A DNA stretch of 64,000 nucleotides from an uncultured Alcaligenaceae bacterium (GCA_937908115.1 CALEQZ010000002.1:186001-250000), one strand, 5' to 3'. Counted from the first letter of the stretch, positions 33,552 to 42,302 are shown. A program made the numbers and translations. The notes: generated by a model from the letters alone, not told the origin.

Positions 33552-34306
33552 TTCTGGGCTGCCATGTCTAGGGGTATGGGCAATGGGGCGCTTGCGCGAG
33601 CCAGGCTGCTGACCACGCAATCCATGGTGCTGTCGCGCGCGGCTTCGATGTGGCGGCGTGCGAGCTGCTCGGCCCGCTTGCCGTCGCCAGCGGCGATGGC
33701 ATCGATGAGCGGGCCGTGAGCCTGGCAGTCCGGGCCGCAGCCGTCCTGCCTGACGAAACCCAGCGACAGCAGGCGGGACATCTCATCGAGAAGCTGGGTC
33801 AGGGCGCGGGTCAGGCGTTCGTTGCCGCCGGCCTGTGCAATGGCCAGGTGCAGCGCCTTGTTTGCGTCCAGGAAGACTTCCAGGCGATTGCCCGCATCGC
33901 GCGGCACCCGGTTGGCGTCGCAGGCGTGCTCCAGCAGGCGCAGCTTCTTCACATTGGCCCGGCCTGCGGCGTTGCGCGCGGCGCAGGGCTCCAGCAGCAG
34001 GCGCAGCGCGAACACTTCCTCGACGTCCTTGAGCGTGACCACGGCGACCCGGTAGCCATGGCGCGGCACGGACTTCAGCCAGCCTTCGTGGACCAGGCGG
34101 GTCAGGGCGACGCGACAGGTGGCCTTCCCCAGCCCGTAGGCCTGCATGACAGCCGCCTCGGTCAACATGCTGCCCGGGGCGTGGCGGCAGGCAATGATGT
34201 CCTGGCGCAAGCGCAGGAAAGCCTGGTCCCCCAGCGGCCGTGCGCCGCCGTCGGCCGCCTCGGCCGAGCCGGCAATATCCTGGGGGGAGGGGGAAAAGGC
34301 CTTCAT
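33548..34306 (-). CDS. GntR/FadR-family transcriptional regulator (FCD domain)
   Basis: The protein has 252 residues. A winged helix (about 28-95) with YGLGKATCRVALTRLVHEGWL is followed by an FCD ligand-binding domain (about 100-225). FCD regulators bind organic acids and often act as autogenous repressors of transport and catabolic operons. It is the first gene of the two-importer block and is joined to the ATPase by ATGA. It therefore probably senses the substrate or a breakdown product and controls the whole minus-strand run. Confidence 0.92.
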   Translation of the reverse strand: MKAFSPSPQDIAGSAEAADGGARPLGDQAFLRLRQDIIACRHAPGSMLTEAAVMQAYGLGKATCRVALTRLVHEGWLKSVPRHGYRVAVVTLKDVEEVFALRLLLEPCAARNAAGRANVKKLRLLEHACDANRVPRDAGNRLEVFLDANKALHLAIAQAGGNERLTRALTQLLDEMSRLLSLGFVRQDGCGPDCQAHGPLIDAIAAGDGKRAEQLARRHIEAARDSTMDCVVSSLARASAPLPIPLDMAAQK

Positions 34307-34565
34307 CGCGTAGACGGTTCACCAGGGCGGGACGGTCGTGAACAGCCTACGAAAAATAGCTGAGCCGCTCAATACCAGGCTCGGGCACACCATGACGGTG
34401 CCCTCGGCACCAATGTCGTGAACGTCCCCGCAATGACGGGTGAGCTGCCGACAACTGCCCGGATAGCAGTTTTCAAGATAGTGCATGGCGCTGCACAGGC
34501 GAAATACTTTGTTTCTATTTAGGTATTCCGCAGGAGTATTTTGCGCCTCCCCGGGGCGATGAATA
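34307..34565. other. Intergenic region upstream of the GntR-led operon
   Basis: This stretch, together with the rpsI terminator region, forms 336 bp without a gene (34307-34642). It must hold the promoter of the GntR operon. The segment 34480-34545 is AT-richer than the surroundings and contains the inverted pair AAATACT (34502-34508) and AGTATTT (34535-34541) with 26 bases between. No -35/-10 pair stands out. Confidence 0.5.
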
Positions 34566-34593
34566 AAAAAGCCTTCCCGAAGGAAGGCTTTTT
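34566..34593. terminator. Intrinsic terminator after rpsI
   Basis: AAAAAGCCTTCC and GGAAGGCTTTTT flank a CGAA tetraloop. On the minus strand it follows the rpsI stop at 34643 by about 50 bp. The run of T on both sides makes it usable in both directions. Confidence 0.9.
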
Positions 34594-34642
34594 CGTGTCG
34601 CCACAGGCGCTGCAGCAGCGCCGGGACGCGGGCGCGGCAGGG

Positions 34643-35035
34643 TCAGCGCTTGCTGAACTGCTTGCGGCGACGTGCCTTGTGGAAACCGACTTTCTTGCGC
34701 TCGACCTCGCGGGCGTCACGGGTGACCAGGCCGGCCTGCGACAGCACCGGCTTGAGCGAGGCGTCGTAGTCGATCAGCGCGCGGGTGATGCCGTGGCGCA
34801 CCGCACCAGCCTGGCCGCTTTCGCCGCCGCCGTGCACGTTGATGTGGAAGTCGAACGACTCCAAGTGGCCGGTCAGCTCCAGGGGCTGGCGCACGATCAT
34901 GCGGCCGGTCTCGCGGGCGAAGTACTCGTCCACGGGCTTGCCGTTGACGATGATCTTGCCCGAACCCTTCTTGAGGAACACGCGCGCCACCGAGGTCTTG
35001 CGGCGGCCGGTTCCGTAGTTCCAGTTACCGATCAT
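34643..35035 (-). CDS. rpsI: 30S ribosomal protein S9
   Basis: The protein has 130 residues with the S9 signature GGGESGQAGAVRHGITRALI and the conserved C-terminal tail KARRRKQFSKR that reaches the decoding site. It follows rplM with a 9-bp gap, the universal rplM-rpsI pair. A strong terminator lies downstream. Confidence 0.98.
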   Translation of the reverse strand: MIGNWNYGTGRRKTSVARVFLKKGSGKIIVNGKPVDEYFARETGRMIVRQPLELTGHLESFDFHINVHGGGESGQAGAVRHGITRALIDYDASLKPVLSQAGLVTRDAREVERKKVGFHKARRRKQFSKR

Positions 35036-35044
35036 GGCGTTTCC

Positions 35045-35473
35045 TTAGATTTCCAGCGGCTTGGGCTGTTGGGCCGTATGCGGATGCTCGGATCCCGCAT
35101 ACACCTTGAGTTTCTTGATCATGGCGTAGCCCAGCGGCCCCTTGGGGAGCATGCCCTTGACGGCCTTCTGGAGGGCGCGGCCGGGAAAGCGTTGCTGCAT
35201 TTTCCCGAAAGTGGTCTCGCGGATACCGCCCGGATAGGTGGTGTGGCGGTAGTACTTCTTGTCCAGCGACTTGTTGCCGGTGACCACGAGGTCGGCGGCA
35301 TTGATGACGACGATGTAGTCGCCCGTGTCGACATGGGGCGTGAATTCGGGCTTGTGCTTGCCGCGCAGACGGCGTGCGACTTCGCTGGCCACACGACCGA
35401 GGACTTTGCCCTTGGCGTCAATCACGTACCAGTCACGCTTGACTTCATGCGGCTTGGCCACAAAGGTCTTCAT
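35045..35473 (-). CDS. rplM: 50S ribosomal protein L13
   Basis: The protein has 142 residues, the exact usual length, beginning MKTFVAKPHEVKRDWYVIDA and containing the L13 motif LPKGPLGYAMIKKLKVYAGSEHPH. L13 binds 23S rRNA early in assembly and in E. coli represses its own operon. The start at 35473 is firm. It has a long leader of about 190 bases behind an extended -10 promoter. Confidence 0.98.
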   Translation of the reverse strand: MKTFVAKPHEVKRDWYVIDAKGKVLGRVASEVARRLRGKHKPEFTPHVDTGDYIVVINAADLVVTGNKSLDKKYYRHTTYPGGIRETTFGKMQQRFPGRALQKAVKGMLPKGPLGYAMIKKLKVYAGSEHPHTAQQPKPLEI

Positions 35474-35682
35474 GATGGTTCCTGGTAAAGAGTTTCCGGG
35501 CCGGACATCCGGCCTGGCCTCCCCTTGGCGCAAGGCCGCACGAAGCGCCTGCGTCCCAGGGCCCGAAAGCCCCGCCCGGACACGGCAAAACCCGCGACGG
35601 CCAGCTGCACGTTTGCCAGAAAGCGTTGTCAACCCGCCCGTGCAAAGCGCAAAAACCAAGAGGTAAGCCGGCGATTCTAGCA
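35474..35682 (-). promoter_or_regulatory. rplM-rpsI promoter and leader
   Basis: On the minus strand the extended -10 TGCTAGAAT lies at plus 35674-35682, with no strong -35, as expected for an extended -10. Transcription would start near 35667, giving a GC-rich leader of about 194 bases before the rplM ATG. A second TTGACA is present on the minus strand at about 35625-35630, without a matching -10. E. coli L13 controls its operon through the leader, so an autoregulatory structure is plausible here. Confidence 0.55.
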
Positions 35683-35772
35683 CATTTTGGCGCCAGGAAG
35701 GCGCCCGCCCTTGTCCGCAAAACAAAACGGCCCACCCCCCCGGCGCTGGCCGGCAAGGCGGGCCGCTGGCGG

Positions 35773-35793
35773 GGGGCCGGCCGGGCCGGCCCC
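35773..35793. terminator. GC-rich hairpin after the TRAP binding protein gene
   Basis: GGGGCCGGC and GCCGGCCCC flank a 3-base loop. It starts 16 bp after the minus-strand stop codon at 35809. There is no T-run, so it is a likely but non-canonical terminator. The 335-bp gap 35474-35808 holds only this hairpin and the rplM promoter and leader. Confidence 0.5.
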
Positions 35794-35808
35794 ATGCCGC
35801 AAGCGTGC

Positions 35809-36909
35809 CTACTTGGAACCGCGACCCAGGGCGGTGCTCAGGTACTGGTCGTACGAGCCTTCGGCCACGCGGAACCAGGGCACCACTTCGTCGCGGTAGC
35901 CCATGTAGTTTTCATACATGGCCTTGAACTTCGGATCCTTGGCCGCGAACTCGGCGTACACCTTGTTGGCCGCATCCCAGCTGGCGTCCATGACCGCACG
36001 CGGGAAGGCGCGCAGTTGCGCGCCGGCGGCGATCAGGCGGCGCAGGGCGGCGGCGTTCAGCGCGTCGTAGCGGGCAGTCATGGCCACGTGGGCGGTGCGG
36101 CTGGCCGCCTCGATGATCGCCTGGTAGGTCTTGGGCAGGTCGTTCCAGACGGATTCGTTGACGTAGAGCGACACCTGCGGGCCGCCTTCCCACCAGCCGG
36201 GGTAGTAGTAATACTGGGCGACCTTGTTGAAGCCCAGCTTCTCGTCGTCGTAGGGGCCGACGTACTCGACGGCGTCGAGCGTGCCCTTTTCCAGCGACGG
36301 ATAGATGTCGGCCGGACCCAGCTGCTGCGGCACCACGCCCAGGCGCGAGAGCACTTCGCCGGCAAAGCCGGCCGTGCGCATCTTCAGGCCCTTGAGGTCG
36401 TCGACCGACTTGATTTCCTTGCGGTACCAGCCGCCCATCTGCGTGCCGGTGTTGCCCATCGGGAAGTTGACGATCTTGTACTGCTTGTACATTTCCCGGG
36501 TGAGCTTCAGGCCGTCGCCCTCGAACATCCAGGCATTCATCTGGCGCGCGTTCAGGCCGAAGGGCACCGCCGCGTCAAAGCACAGGATGGGATCCTTGCC
36601 GTAGTAGTAATAGCCCACCGTATGGCCGAGCTCGATCGTGTTGTTCGAGACGGCGTCCAGCACCTGCAGCGCCGGGACGATCTCACCCGCGGGGAAGTGG
36701 CGGATGGTGACCTTGCCGCCGGTCGCCTCGGACACGAACTTGCAGAAGATTTCACCGGTCCCGAAGAGGGTATCCAGCGCGCGCGTAAAACTCGAGGCCA
36801 TGCGCCAGTTCAGCGTGGGGGCATCCTGGGCATAGACAGGCGCGGCCACGGCCGCGCTGCCGGCCACCGCGCCCAGGCCGGCCTTTTTCAGGAAGGAACG
36901 ACGTTGCAT
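35809..36909 (-). CDS. TRAP transporter solute-binding protein, TakP-like
   Basis: The protein has 366 residues. It begins MQRRSFLKKAGLGAVAGSAA, a twin-arginine export signal, and the mature part carries YYYYPGWWEGGPQVSLYVN and FPMGNTGTQMGGWYRKEIKS. These match the TakP branch of DctP proteins, which bind 2-oxo acids such as pyruvate. No TRAP membrane subunits lie next to it, so it either uses a permease encoded elsewhere or is an orphan. It ends with a GC-rich hairpin. Confidence 0.92.
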   Translation of the reverse strand: MQRRSFLKKAGLGAVAGSAAVAAPVYAQDAPTLNWRMASSFTRALDTLFGTGEIFCKFVSEATGGKVTIRHFPAGEIVPALQVLDAVSNNTIELGHTVGYYYYGKDPILCFDAAVPFGLNARQMNAWMFEGDGLKLTREMYKQYKIVNFPMGNTGTQMGGWYRKEIKSVDDLKGLKMRTAGFAGEVLSRLGVVPQQLGPADIYPSLEKGTLDAVEYVGPYDDEKLGFNKVAQYYYYPGWWEGGPQVSLYVNESVWNDLPKTYQAIIEAASRTAHVAMTARYDALNAAALRRLIAAGAQLRAFPRAVMDASWDAANKVYAEFAAKDPKFKAMYENYMGYRDEVVPWFRVAEGSYDQYLSTALGRGSK

Positions 36910-37016
36910 TGCGGATCTCCTCCGGGAAGCTTGGAAATGAACTCGGCACGCGGCAGGCGGCCGTCACCGGGAATATTACACCTTGTCAAATATTCGGACG
37001 GGATGCTGCGTCGCAA

Positions 37017-38381
37017 CTAGCTGCCGGCGATCGACATTTGCTCGATCAGCACCGAGCCGCAGGTCTTGGTGCCGCGCGTGATCGTGTCGGCGCCCACGGC
37101 CACGATCTGGCCGAACATCTCGGCCAGGTTGCCGGCGATGGTGATCTCTTCCACGGCATGCTGGATTTCGCCGTTCTCGACCCAATAGCCGAATGCGCCG
37201 CGGGAATAATCGCCCGTGACGTAGTTCACGCCCTGCCCGATGAGCTCGGTCACCAGCAAGCCGCGGTCGAGCTTGCGCAGCATGGCCCGCAGGTCATCGT
37301 GCGGCGACGTCAGGGTCGAGCGCAGCGTCAGGTTGTGCGAGCCGCCGGCATTGCCGGTCGTCTGCATGCCAAGCTTGCGCGCCGTGTAGGTCGACAAGAA
37401 ATACCCTTGCAGCACGCCGTCGGCGACCACCCGGCGCGCCCGCGTGCGCACGCCCTCGTCGTCGAAGGGCGAACTGCCGGTGGCGCCGCGCACGTGCGGA
37501 TCTTCGTCGATGCTGATGTGCGACGGAAAGATTTGCCGGCCCAGCGCATCGACCAAGAAGCTTGCCTTGCGGTAGAGCGCGCCCCCGCTGGCTGCCTGCG
37601 TCAACGCACCCAGCAACCCCAGCGCCAGCGGCGCCTCGAACAGGACGGGGAACTTGCCGGTGGGGATGCGCCGGGCCGACAGGCGCGACAGCGTGCGCTC
37701 GGCCGCATAGCGGCCCACGGCCTCGGGCGCGGCCAGGCGCGCCGGATCGCGCTCGGACGTATACCAGTAGTCGCGCTGCATGCGTGCCCCGTGTCCTGCG
37801 ATGGGCGCGACGGACACGCTGTGCCGGGAATACGGATAGCCGCCCAGGAAGCCCCGCGTATTGCCCAGCACGAAATGGCCTTCGTAGGTGCTGACACTGG
37901 CGCCGTCGCTATTGGTGATGAGCGGGTCGGTGTCGCGGGCGGCCCGCTCGGCGCGCAGCGCGAGCGCTATCGCCGAATCGGTGTCCAGCGCCCACGGGTG
38001 GTGCAGGTCCAGGTCGGGGTAATCGGTGGCTAGCAGCTCAGCCTCGGGCAGTCCGGCCGCCGGATCTTCCGCGGTGTGGCGGGCGATGTGCCAGGCGGCT
38101 TCCACGGTTTCGCGCAACGCCGCCGGCGAGAAGTCCGAGGTGGACGCCGACCCACGCCGCTGCCCGGCGAAAACGGTGACGTCCAGCGAACGGTCGCGCG
38201 TCTGCTCGACCGTTTCGACGTCGTCCTTGCGCACGGTCACGGACAGCCCCTGGCTTTCCGAGACCTCCGCGGCGGCGTCGCTGGCCCCGAGCGCGCGCGC
38301 ATGGGCTAGCACCTGCTGCACGATTTCGCGGAAACGCGCTTGGTCAGCGGCGATGGGAAGGGGAGGAAGGGAATCGGCCAT
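37017..38381 (-). CDS. pmbA: Metalloprotease PmbA (TldD/PmbA family)
   Basis: The protein has 454 residues, the usual PmbA/TldE length. It contains ERAARDTDPLITNSDGASVS, SHISIDEDPHVRGATGSSPFDDEG and the C-terminal YVTGDYSRGAFGYWVENGEI. PmbA pairs with TldD to degrade peptides such as CcdA and mature microcins; TldD carries the metal-binding HExxH, which PmbA lacks, as here. It is divergent from darP, a pairing conserved in many Proteobacteria. Confidence 0.95.
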   Translation of the reverse strand: MADSLPPLPIAADQARFREIVQQVLAHARALGASDAAAEVSESQGLSVTVRKDDVETVEQTRDRSLDVTVFAGQRRGSASTSDFSPAALRETVEAAWHIARHTAEDPAAGLPEAELLATDYPDLDLHHPWALDTDSAIALALRAERAARDTDPLITNSDGASVSTYEGHFVLGNTRGFLGGYPYSRHSVSVAPIAGHGARMQRDYWYTSERDPARLAAPEAVGRYAAERTLSRLSARRIPTGKFPVLFEAPLALGLLGALTQAASGGALYRKASFLVDALGRQIFPSHISIDEDPHVRGATGSSPFDDEGVRTRARRVVADGVLQGYFLSTYTARKLGMQTTGNAGGSHNLTLRSTLTSPHDDLRAMLRKLDRGLLVTELIGQGVNYVTGDYSRGAFGYWVENGEIQHAVEEITIAGNLAEMFGQIVAVGADTITRGTKTCGSVLIEQMSIAGS

Positions 38382-38440
38382 TGCAATCCAATTTGATCAG
38401 ACTCGGTATCATAGCCAAGTCCGCCTATGCCTTTTCCCCG

Positions 38441-39001
38441 ATGACCCCACCCGTTCGCGATTCCCTTCCCGACTACCCCGGCGCACCCGACCCGGCCGAC
38501 ACCCGCCCCAGCAAGTCACAAGTCAAGCGCGAGATGCACGCGCTGCTCGACCTGGGCAAGCAGCTCGTCGATCTATCGCCCGAGCGCCTCAAGCAGCTGC
38601 CGCTGTCGGAAAAGCTCTACGAAGCGATACGCGAGGCCCAACGCATCACCAGCCGCGAGGGCCGGCGCCGCCAGGTCCACTACGTCGGCAAGCTGATGCG
38701 CGATGCACCGGCCGACGAGATCCGGGCGCGCCTGCACGAATGGGAGCACGGCTCGCGCCAGCAGGCCGCGCAGCTGCATCGGCTGGAGGCGCTGCGCGAA
38801 GACCTGATGGCCGACGACCGCGCCCTGACACGGCTGCTGGACGAACATCCGGGTGCGGACAGCCAGGCCCTGCGCGCAGCCATACGCGCCGCGCGTAGCG
38901 AAGCGGCCGCCAACAAGGCCTTGCCGCCCGGCGCCGAGCCGAAGCGTAAACATTACCGGGCGCTGTACCAGGCGCTCAAGACCTTGCTGGAAACGTCATG
39001 A
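38441..39001 (+). CDS. darP: Ribosome-associated assembly factor DarP (YjgA)
   Basis: The protein has 186 residues from the ATG at 38441 (MTPPVRDSLPDYPG). The conserved DUF615 helical domain (about 20-180) includes SKSQVKREMHALLDLGKQLVDLS. It binds late 50S precursors and promotes peptidyl-transferase-centre maturation. A TTG at 38381 would extend the frame into the divergent pmbA start, which I consider unlikely. An esterase gene starts within its stop codon (ATGA). Ribosome-site quality before 38441 is poor. Confidence 0.92.
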   Translation: MTPPVRDSLPDYPGAPDPADTRPSKSQVKREMHALLDLGKQLVDLSPERLKQLPLSEKLYEAIREAQRITSREGRRRQVHYVGKLMRDAPADEIRARLHEWEHGSRQQAAQLHRLEALREDLMADDRALTRLLDEHPGADSQALRAAIRAARSEAAANKALPPGAEPKRKHYRALYQALKTLLETS

Positions 39002-39660
39002 TGCTGGACTGCGTCGAACTGGAAACCGCCCCCCACCCCACTCATTCCGTCATCTGGCTGCATGGCCTGGGCGCCGACGGCCACGACTTTGCCCCCATCG
39101 TTCCCGAGCTCGGCCTGTCCGATGCGCCGGCCGTGCGCTTCGTCTTTCCGCACGCCCCGGTGCAGCCGGTCACCATCAATGGCGGCATGGCGATGCGCGC
39201 CTGGTACGACATCCTGACGATGGACCTGGTGCGCCGCGAAGACGAGGCCGGCATCCGGCGCTCGGAACAGGCGGTGTGCGAGCTGATCCGCCGCGAGAAT
39301 GCGCGCGGCGTACCGGCCCGCAATATTGTTCTGGCTGGCTTTTCCCAAGGCTGCGCGATGACGCTGCATATCGGCCTGCGCTACCCCGAGCGCCTGGCAG
39401 GACTGATCGGGCTTTCGGGCTATTTGCCCCTGCTGGACCTGTGCGAGTCCGAGCGCTGCGCGGCCAACGCCGACACACCCATCTTCCTTGCGCACGGACA
39501 GTTCGATCCGGTGGTGGCGATCGAGCGCGCCGATGCTTCGCGCGCCCTGCTGGCTCGGCTCGGCCACGACGTGCGCTGGCGTACCTATCCGATGCCACAC
39601 GCGGTGTGCCCGCCCGAAATCGCCGACATCGCGGCGTTCCTGCGCGAAGTCCTCGCCTGA
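38998..39660 (+). CDS. Carboxylesterase/phospholipase-family serine hydrolase
   Basis: The protein has 220 residues of the acyl-protein thioesterase/carboxylesterase type. The triad is Ser116 in LAGFSQGCAMT, Asp170 in HGQFDPVV and His201 in PMPHAV. The early HGLGADGHDF loop supplies the oxyanion hole. It hydrolyses short-chain or lysophospholipid-type esters. It is coupled to darP by an ATGA overlap. It converges on the acetyltransferase gene across 63 bp. Confidence 0.92.
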   Translation: MMLDCVELETAPHPTHSVIWLHGLGADGHDFAPIVPELGLSDAPAVRFVFPHAPVQPVTINGGMAMRAWYDILTMDLVRREDEAGIRRSEQAVCELIRRENARGVPARNIVLAGFSQGCAMTLHIGLRYPERLAGLIGLSGYLPLLDLCESERCAANADTPIFLAHGQFDPVVAIERADASRALLARLGHDVRWRTYPMPHAVCPPEIADIAAFLREVLA

Positions 39661-39723
39661 CGCGGTGCGGTCGCCCTGCGCACGCAGGCGTTGGCCGCGC
39701 GCGCAGGCAACCCTCATCATGCG

Positions 39724-42195
39724 CTAGGCTTCCTGGCCCACGCCAGGCAAGGGCAGCCAGACGCGCCGCATGCCGGGGTCCTCGGCGTCGGGGTCGTTGA
39801 CGAAACCCAGGCTCTCCATCAAGCGCAGCATGGGCCGGTTGTCCGAAAGCACCACGCCTTCCAAGTACATCAGGCCCTGCTCGCGCGCGGCCGCGATCAA
39901 GACTTGCATGAGCTCGCGGCCCAGCCCCTTGCGTTGCCAGTCGTCGCCGATGACCAGCGCGTACTCGGCGCCGCGCCCGTCCGGGTTGCGCAGGTAATGC
40001 GCCAAGCCGATGATTACCTCGTGCGGATGGCCGCGATGCGCCGGGTTAGGCATCTGCACCGTCGCCACCAACGCCAGTTCGCGGTGGTAATCGACCTGCG
40101 TGTAGCGTGCCAGCATGCGCGGAGTCAGCTCGCGCATCATGGAAATGAAGCGCATGTAGCGGCTGCGCTCGGACAAGCCGCGCATGAAGGCCTGCAGCGG
40201 TTCGGCGTCCTCCGGCCGGATCGGCCGGATCACCCATGGCGTGCCATCGGCGAACTGGCGCTGCTGCACCCAGTTCGACGGGTAAGGATGGATGGCCATG
40301 TGGGGATAGCCGGCGCCCTGGGGATTGCTGCAGGCTGGATGCTCGGTCAGCACGACGACTACGCCGCCGGCCACGAGCCCGTCATCGGCCACGTATAGCG
40401 GATCCAGTTCCAGGCGCTCGACGTCGGGCAGCTCGGTGGCTAACTCGGACAGCTGCACCAGCGCCGAACGCAACGCCTCGAAGGCAGCTGGGCTGGTGCG
40501 CGGCTGCAGCACGCGGCGCCAAATGCGGCTGCGCTCGATGAGCTGGCGCGCCAGGTAGCCGTTGAGCGGCGGCAGGTCCATGCCTCGGTCGGCTGCCGCC
40601 AGCGACGAACCGGCGCCGCCAGCACCCAGGTGCAGCACCGGCCCGAAGCGGGCATCGGTATGCAGCCGGATCGCCGCTTCGGGCAGCGCATCCTCGGCCT
40701 GGCGGTGCGCCGCGGCCGCCTCGGCGTCGACCAGGACGTGCACGTCGAAGGCGGCGAGCAGGCGCCGGCACGATTCGACATCGAGCGTGCGCCGCCCCTG
40801 CCGGCGCGCCTGGTCTATGGCTTGCCGGGCCGCCGCCAAATCCGGCCGGCGGCCCAGCGGTACTGGCGGCTGGGTTTGCAGCAGCAGCTGCTGGTTGTAA
40901 TGGTGCGTCGCCAGGACGCCGAATGCATCGGCCGCCGACTCGGGCGTGCGAAAGGCGGAGGTGCCGGCCGCATCCAGCCGTCGCCGCAGCGGCCGCATGC
41001 CCGCGTCGCCCATCAGGCAGGTGATCACCGGTTTGCGCGCGTTCGGCGCCACGGCCGCCAGGCAGTCGGCAACGCCGGCCAGGTCCGAACGCGGGTCGGG
41101 CGCGAGTGCGGCCAGCACGCCGTCGACGCCCGGATCGTCGAGCAGGCATTCCAGCACCGCGCGGGTGCGAGCGCCGTCGAGCGGCGCATGGGTAATGACC
41201 GGGTTGGCCACCGCCGCCCCCGGCCCGAGCAGGCCGGACAGCTCCCTCACCGTGGCTGCCGATAGCTGCGCGGGCAGCACCGGCGCATCCTCGCCCATCA
41301 AGTCCAGCGCCAGCTGGGGCGGGCCGCTGCCATTGGAAAACAGGGCGATGCGCCGTCCGCGCGGGCGCCGCGTGTAGGCTAGCACCTTCAACGCCGAGAA
41401 CAGCTGCACGAAGTAACGTACGCGCACGGCGCCGGCGCGGCGCAGCGCCGCGTCGAACACCGCGTCGGCGCCGGCCGGATCGCGCGAGCGTCCCGCGCGC
41501 AGCACCACGACCGGCTTGACGCTGGCCGCCGCGCGCAGCGCGCTCATGAATTCCCGCGCAAATCCGATGTCTTCGACGTAGAGCGCGATGCTGTCGGTGC
41601 GCGCGTCGGTCGCCAGGAAATCGAGCACGTCCGGCAAGCCGAGCACCGCCTCGTCGCCCAGCGCCACGGCGGTCGAAAAGCCGATCTGCACATCCTCGGC
41701 CCAATCCATCACGGCGGCCATGATGGCGCGCGACTGCGCCACCAGCGCCACCCTGCCCTGGTTGGCCAGCGTCGGGTGCTGGCTCAGGTTCAGGCCGGCA
41801 TGCGGCCGCTGCAATCCGAAGGAGTTGGGCCCGAGCAGCGCGCAGCCGTTTTGCCAAGCCCAATCGCGGCACAGCTGGGCGGTACCCGACGGATCGGGAT
41901 CGTCCTTGTCGTGCGGCAGGACGATGGCCGCGCGCGGCCGCCAGCGCGACAACGCCTGCAGCGTCGGCGCCAGGGCGTCGGGCGCCACGCAAAGCACTAC
42001 GGCGTCCACCCTGCCATCGGCAGGCACGCCGGCCAGGCGATCGGGTAACTGCGGCACATCGCCGACGCCGCACAGGACCTGCGTGAGCGCATCCCGCCGC
42101 CCGGCCGGCAAGAAGTCCCGCACCGCGAGAGGGCGGTCCGCGGCCACCAGCAACGTACGGGGCTCGAACAATGGGGCGAGGGCGTGGCGCTGCAT
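39724..42195 (-). CDS. GNAT protein acetyltransferase fused to ADP-forming acyl-CoA synthetase-like domains (PatZ/Pka-like)
   Basis: The protein has 823 residues. A CoA-binding and succinyl-CoA-synthetase-like region (about 1-440) and an ATP-grasp-like region (about 450-620) precede a GNAT domain (about 655-820). The GNAT part has GDDWQRKGLGRELMQVLIAAAREQG, with the Q/R-x-x-G-x-G/A acetyl-CoA motif. This layout matches PatZ/Pat-type enzymes, which acetylate and switch off acetyl-CoA synthetase and other proteins. Whether the synthetase half is active cannot be judged. It is divergent from gltX. Confidence 0.88.
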   Translation of the reverse strand: MQRHALAPLFEPRTLLVAADRPLAVRDFLPAGRRDALTQVLCGVGDVPQLPDRLAGVPADGRVDAVVLCVAPDALAPTLQALSRWRPRAAIVLPHDKDDPDPSGTAQLCRDWAWQNGCALLGPNSFGLQRPHAGLNLSQHPTLANQGRVALVAQSRAIMAAVMDWAEDVQIGFSTAVALGDEAVLGLPDVLDFLATDARTDSIALYVEDIGFAREFMSALRAAASVKPVVVLRAGRSRDPAGADAVFDAALRRAGAVRVRYFVQLFSALKVLAYTRRPRGRRIALFSNGSGPPQLALDLMGEDAPVLPAQLSAATVRELSGLLGPGAAVANPVITHAPLDGARTRAVLECLLDDPGVDGVLAALAPDPRSDLAGVADCLAAVAPNARKPVITCLMGDAGMRPLRRRLDAAGTSAFRTPESAADAFGVLATHHYNQQLLLQTQPPVPLGRRPDLAAARQAIDQARRQGRRTLDVESCRRLLAAFDVHVLVDAEAAAAHRQAEDALPEAAIRLHTDARFGPVLHLGAGGAGSSLAAADRGMDLPPLNGYLARQLIERSRIWRRVLQPRTSPAAFEALRSALVQLSELATELPDVERLELDPLYVADDGLVAGGVVVVLTEHPACSNPQGAGYPHMAIHPYPSNWVQQRQFADGTPWVIRPIRPEDAEPLQAFMRGLSERSRYMRFISMMRELTPRMLARYTQVDYHRELALVATVQMPNPAHRGHPHEVIIGLAHYLRNPDGRGAEYALVIGDDWQRKGLGRELMQVLIAAAREQGLMYLEGVVLSDNRPMLRLMESLGFVNDPDAEDPGMRRVWLPLPGVGQEA

Positions 42196-42302
42196 GGGCG
42201 TATGCGCGACTCATCTAAAATCGATGCCACCCGCAACGATACACCCGCGCGCGCCACGGCGAGCACCTGCGCCGCCGCCGGCGGCGCCCATCACCCGATA
42301 AC

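Noticed and set aside
38381..38440. TTG start extending darP by 20 residues
   Set aside because: It would overlap the divergent pmbA start codon and adds an unconserved hydrophobic lead. The ATG at 38441 fits the family start.
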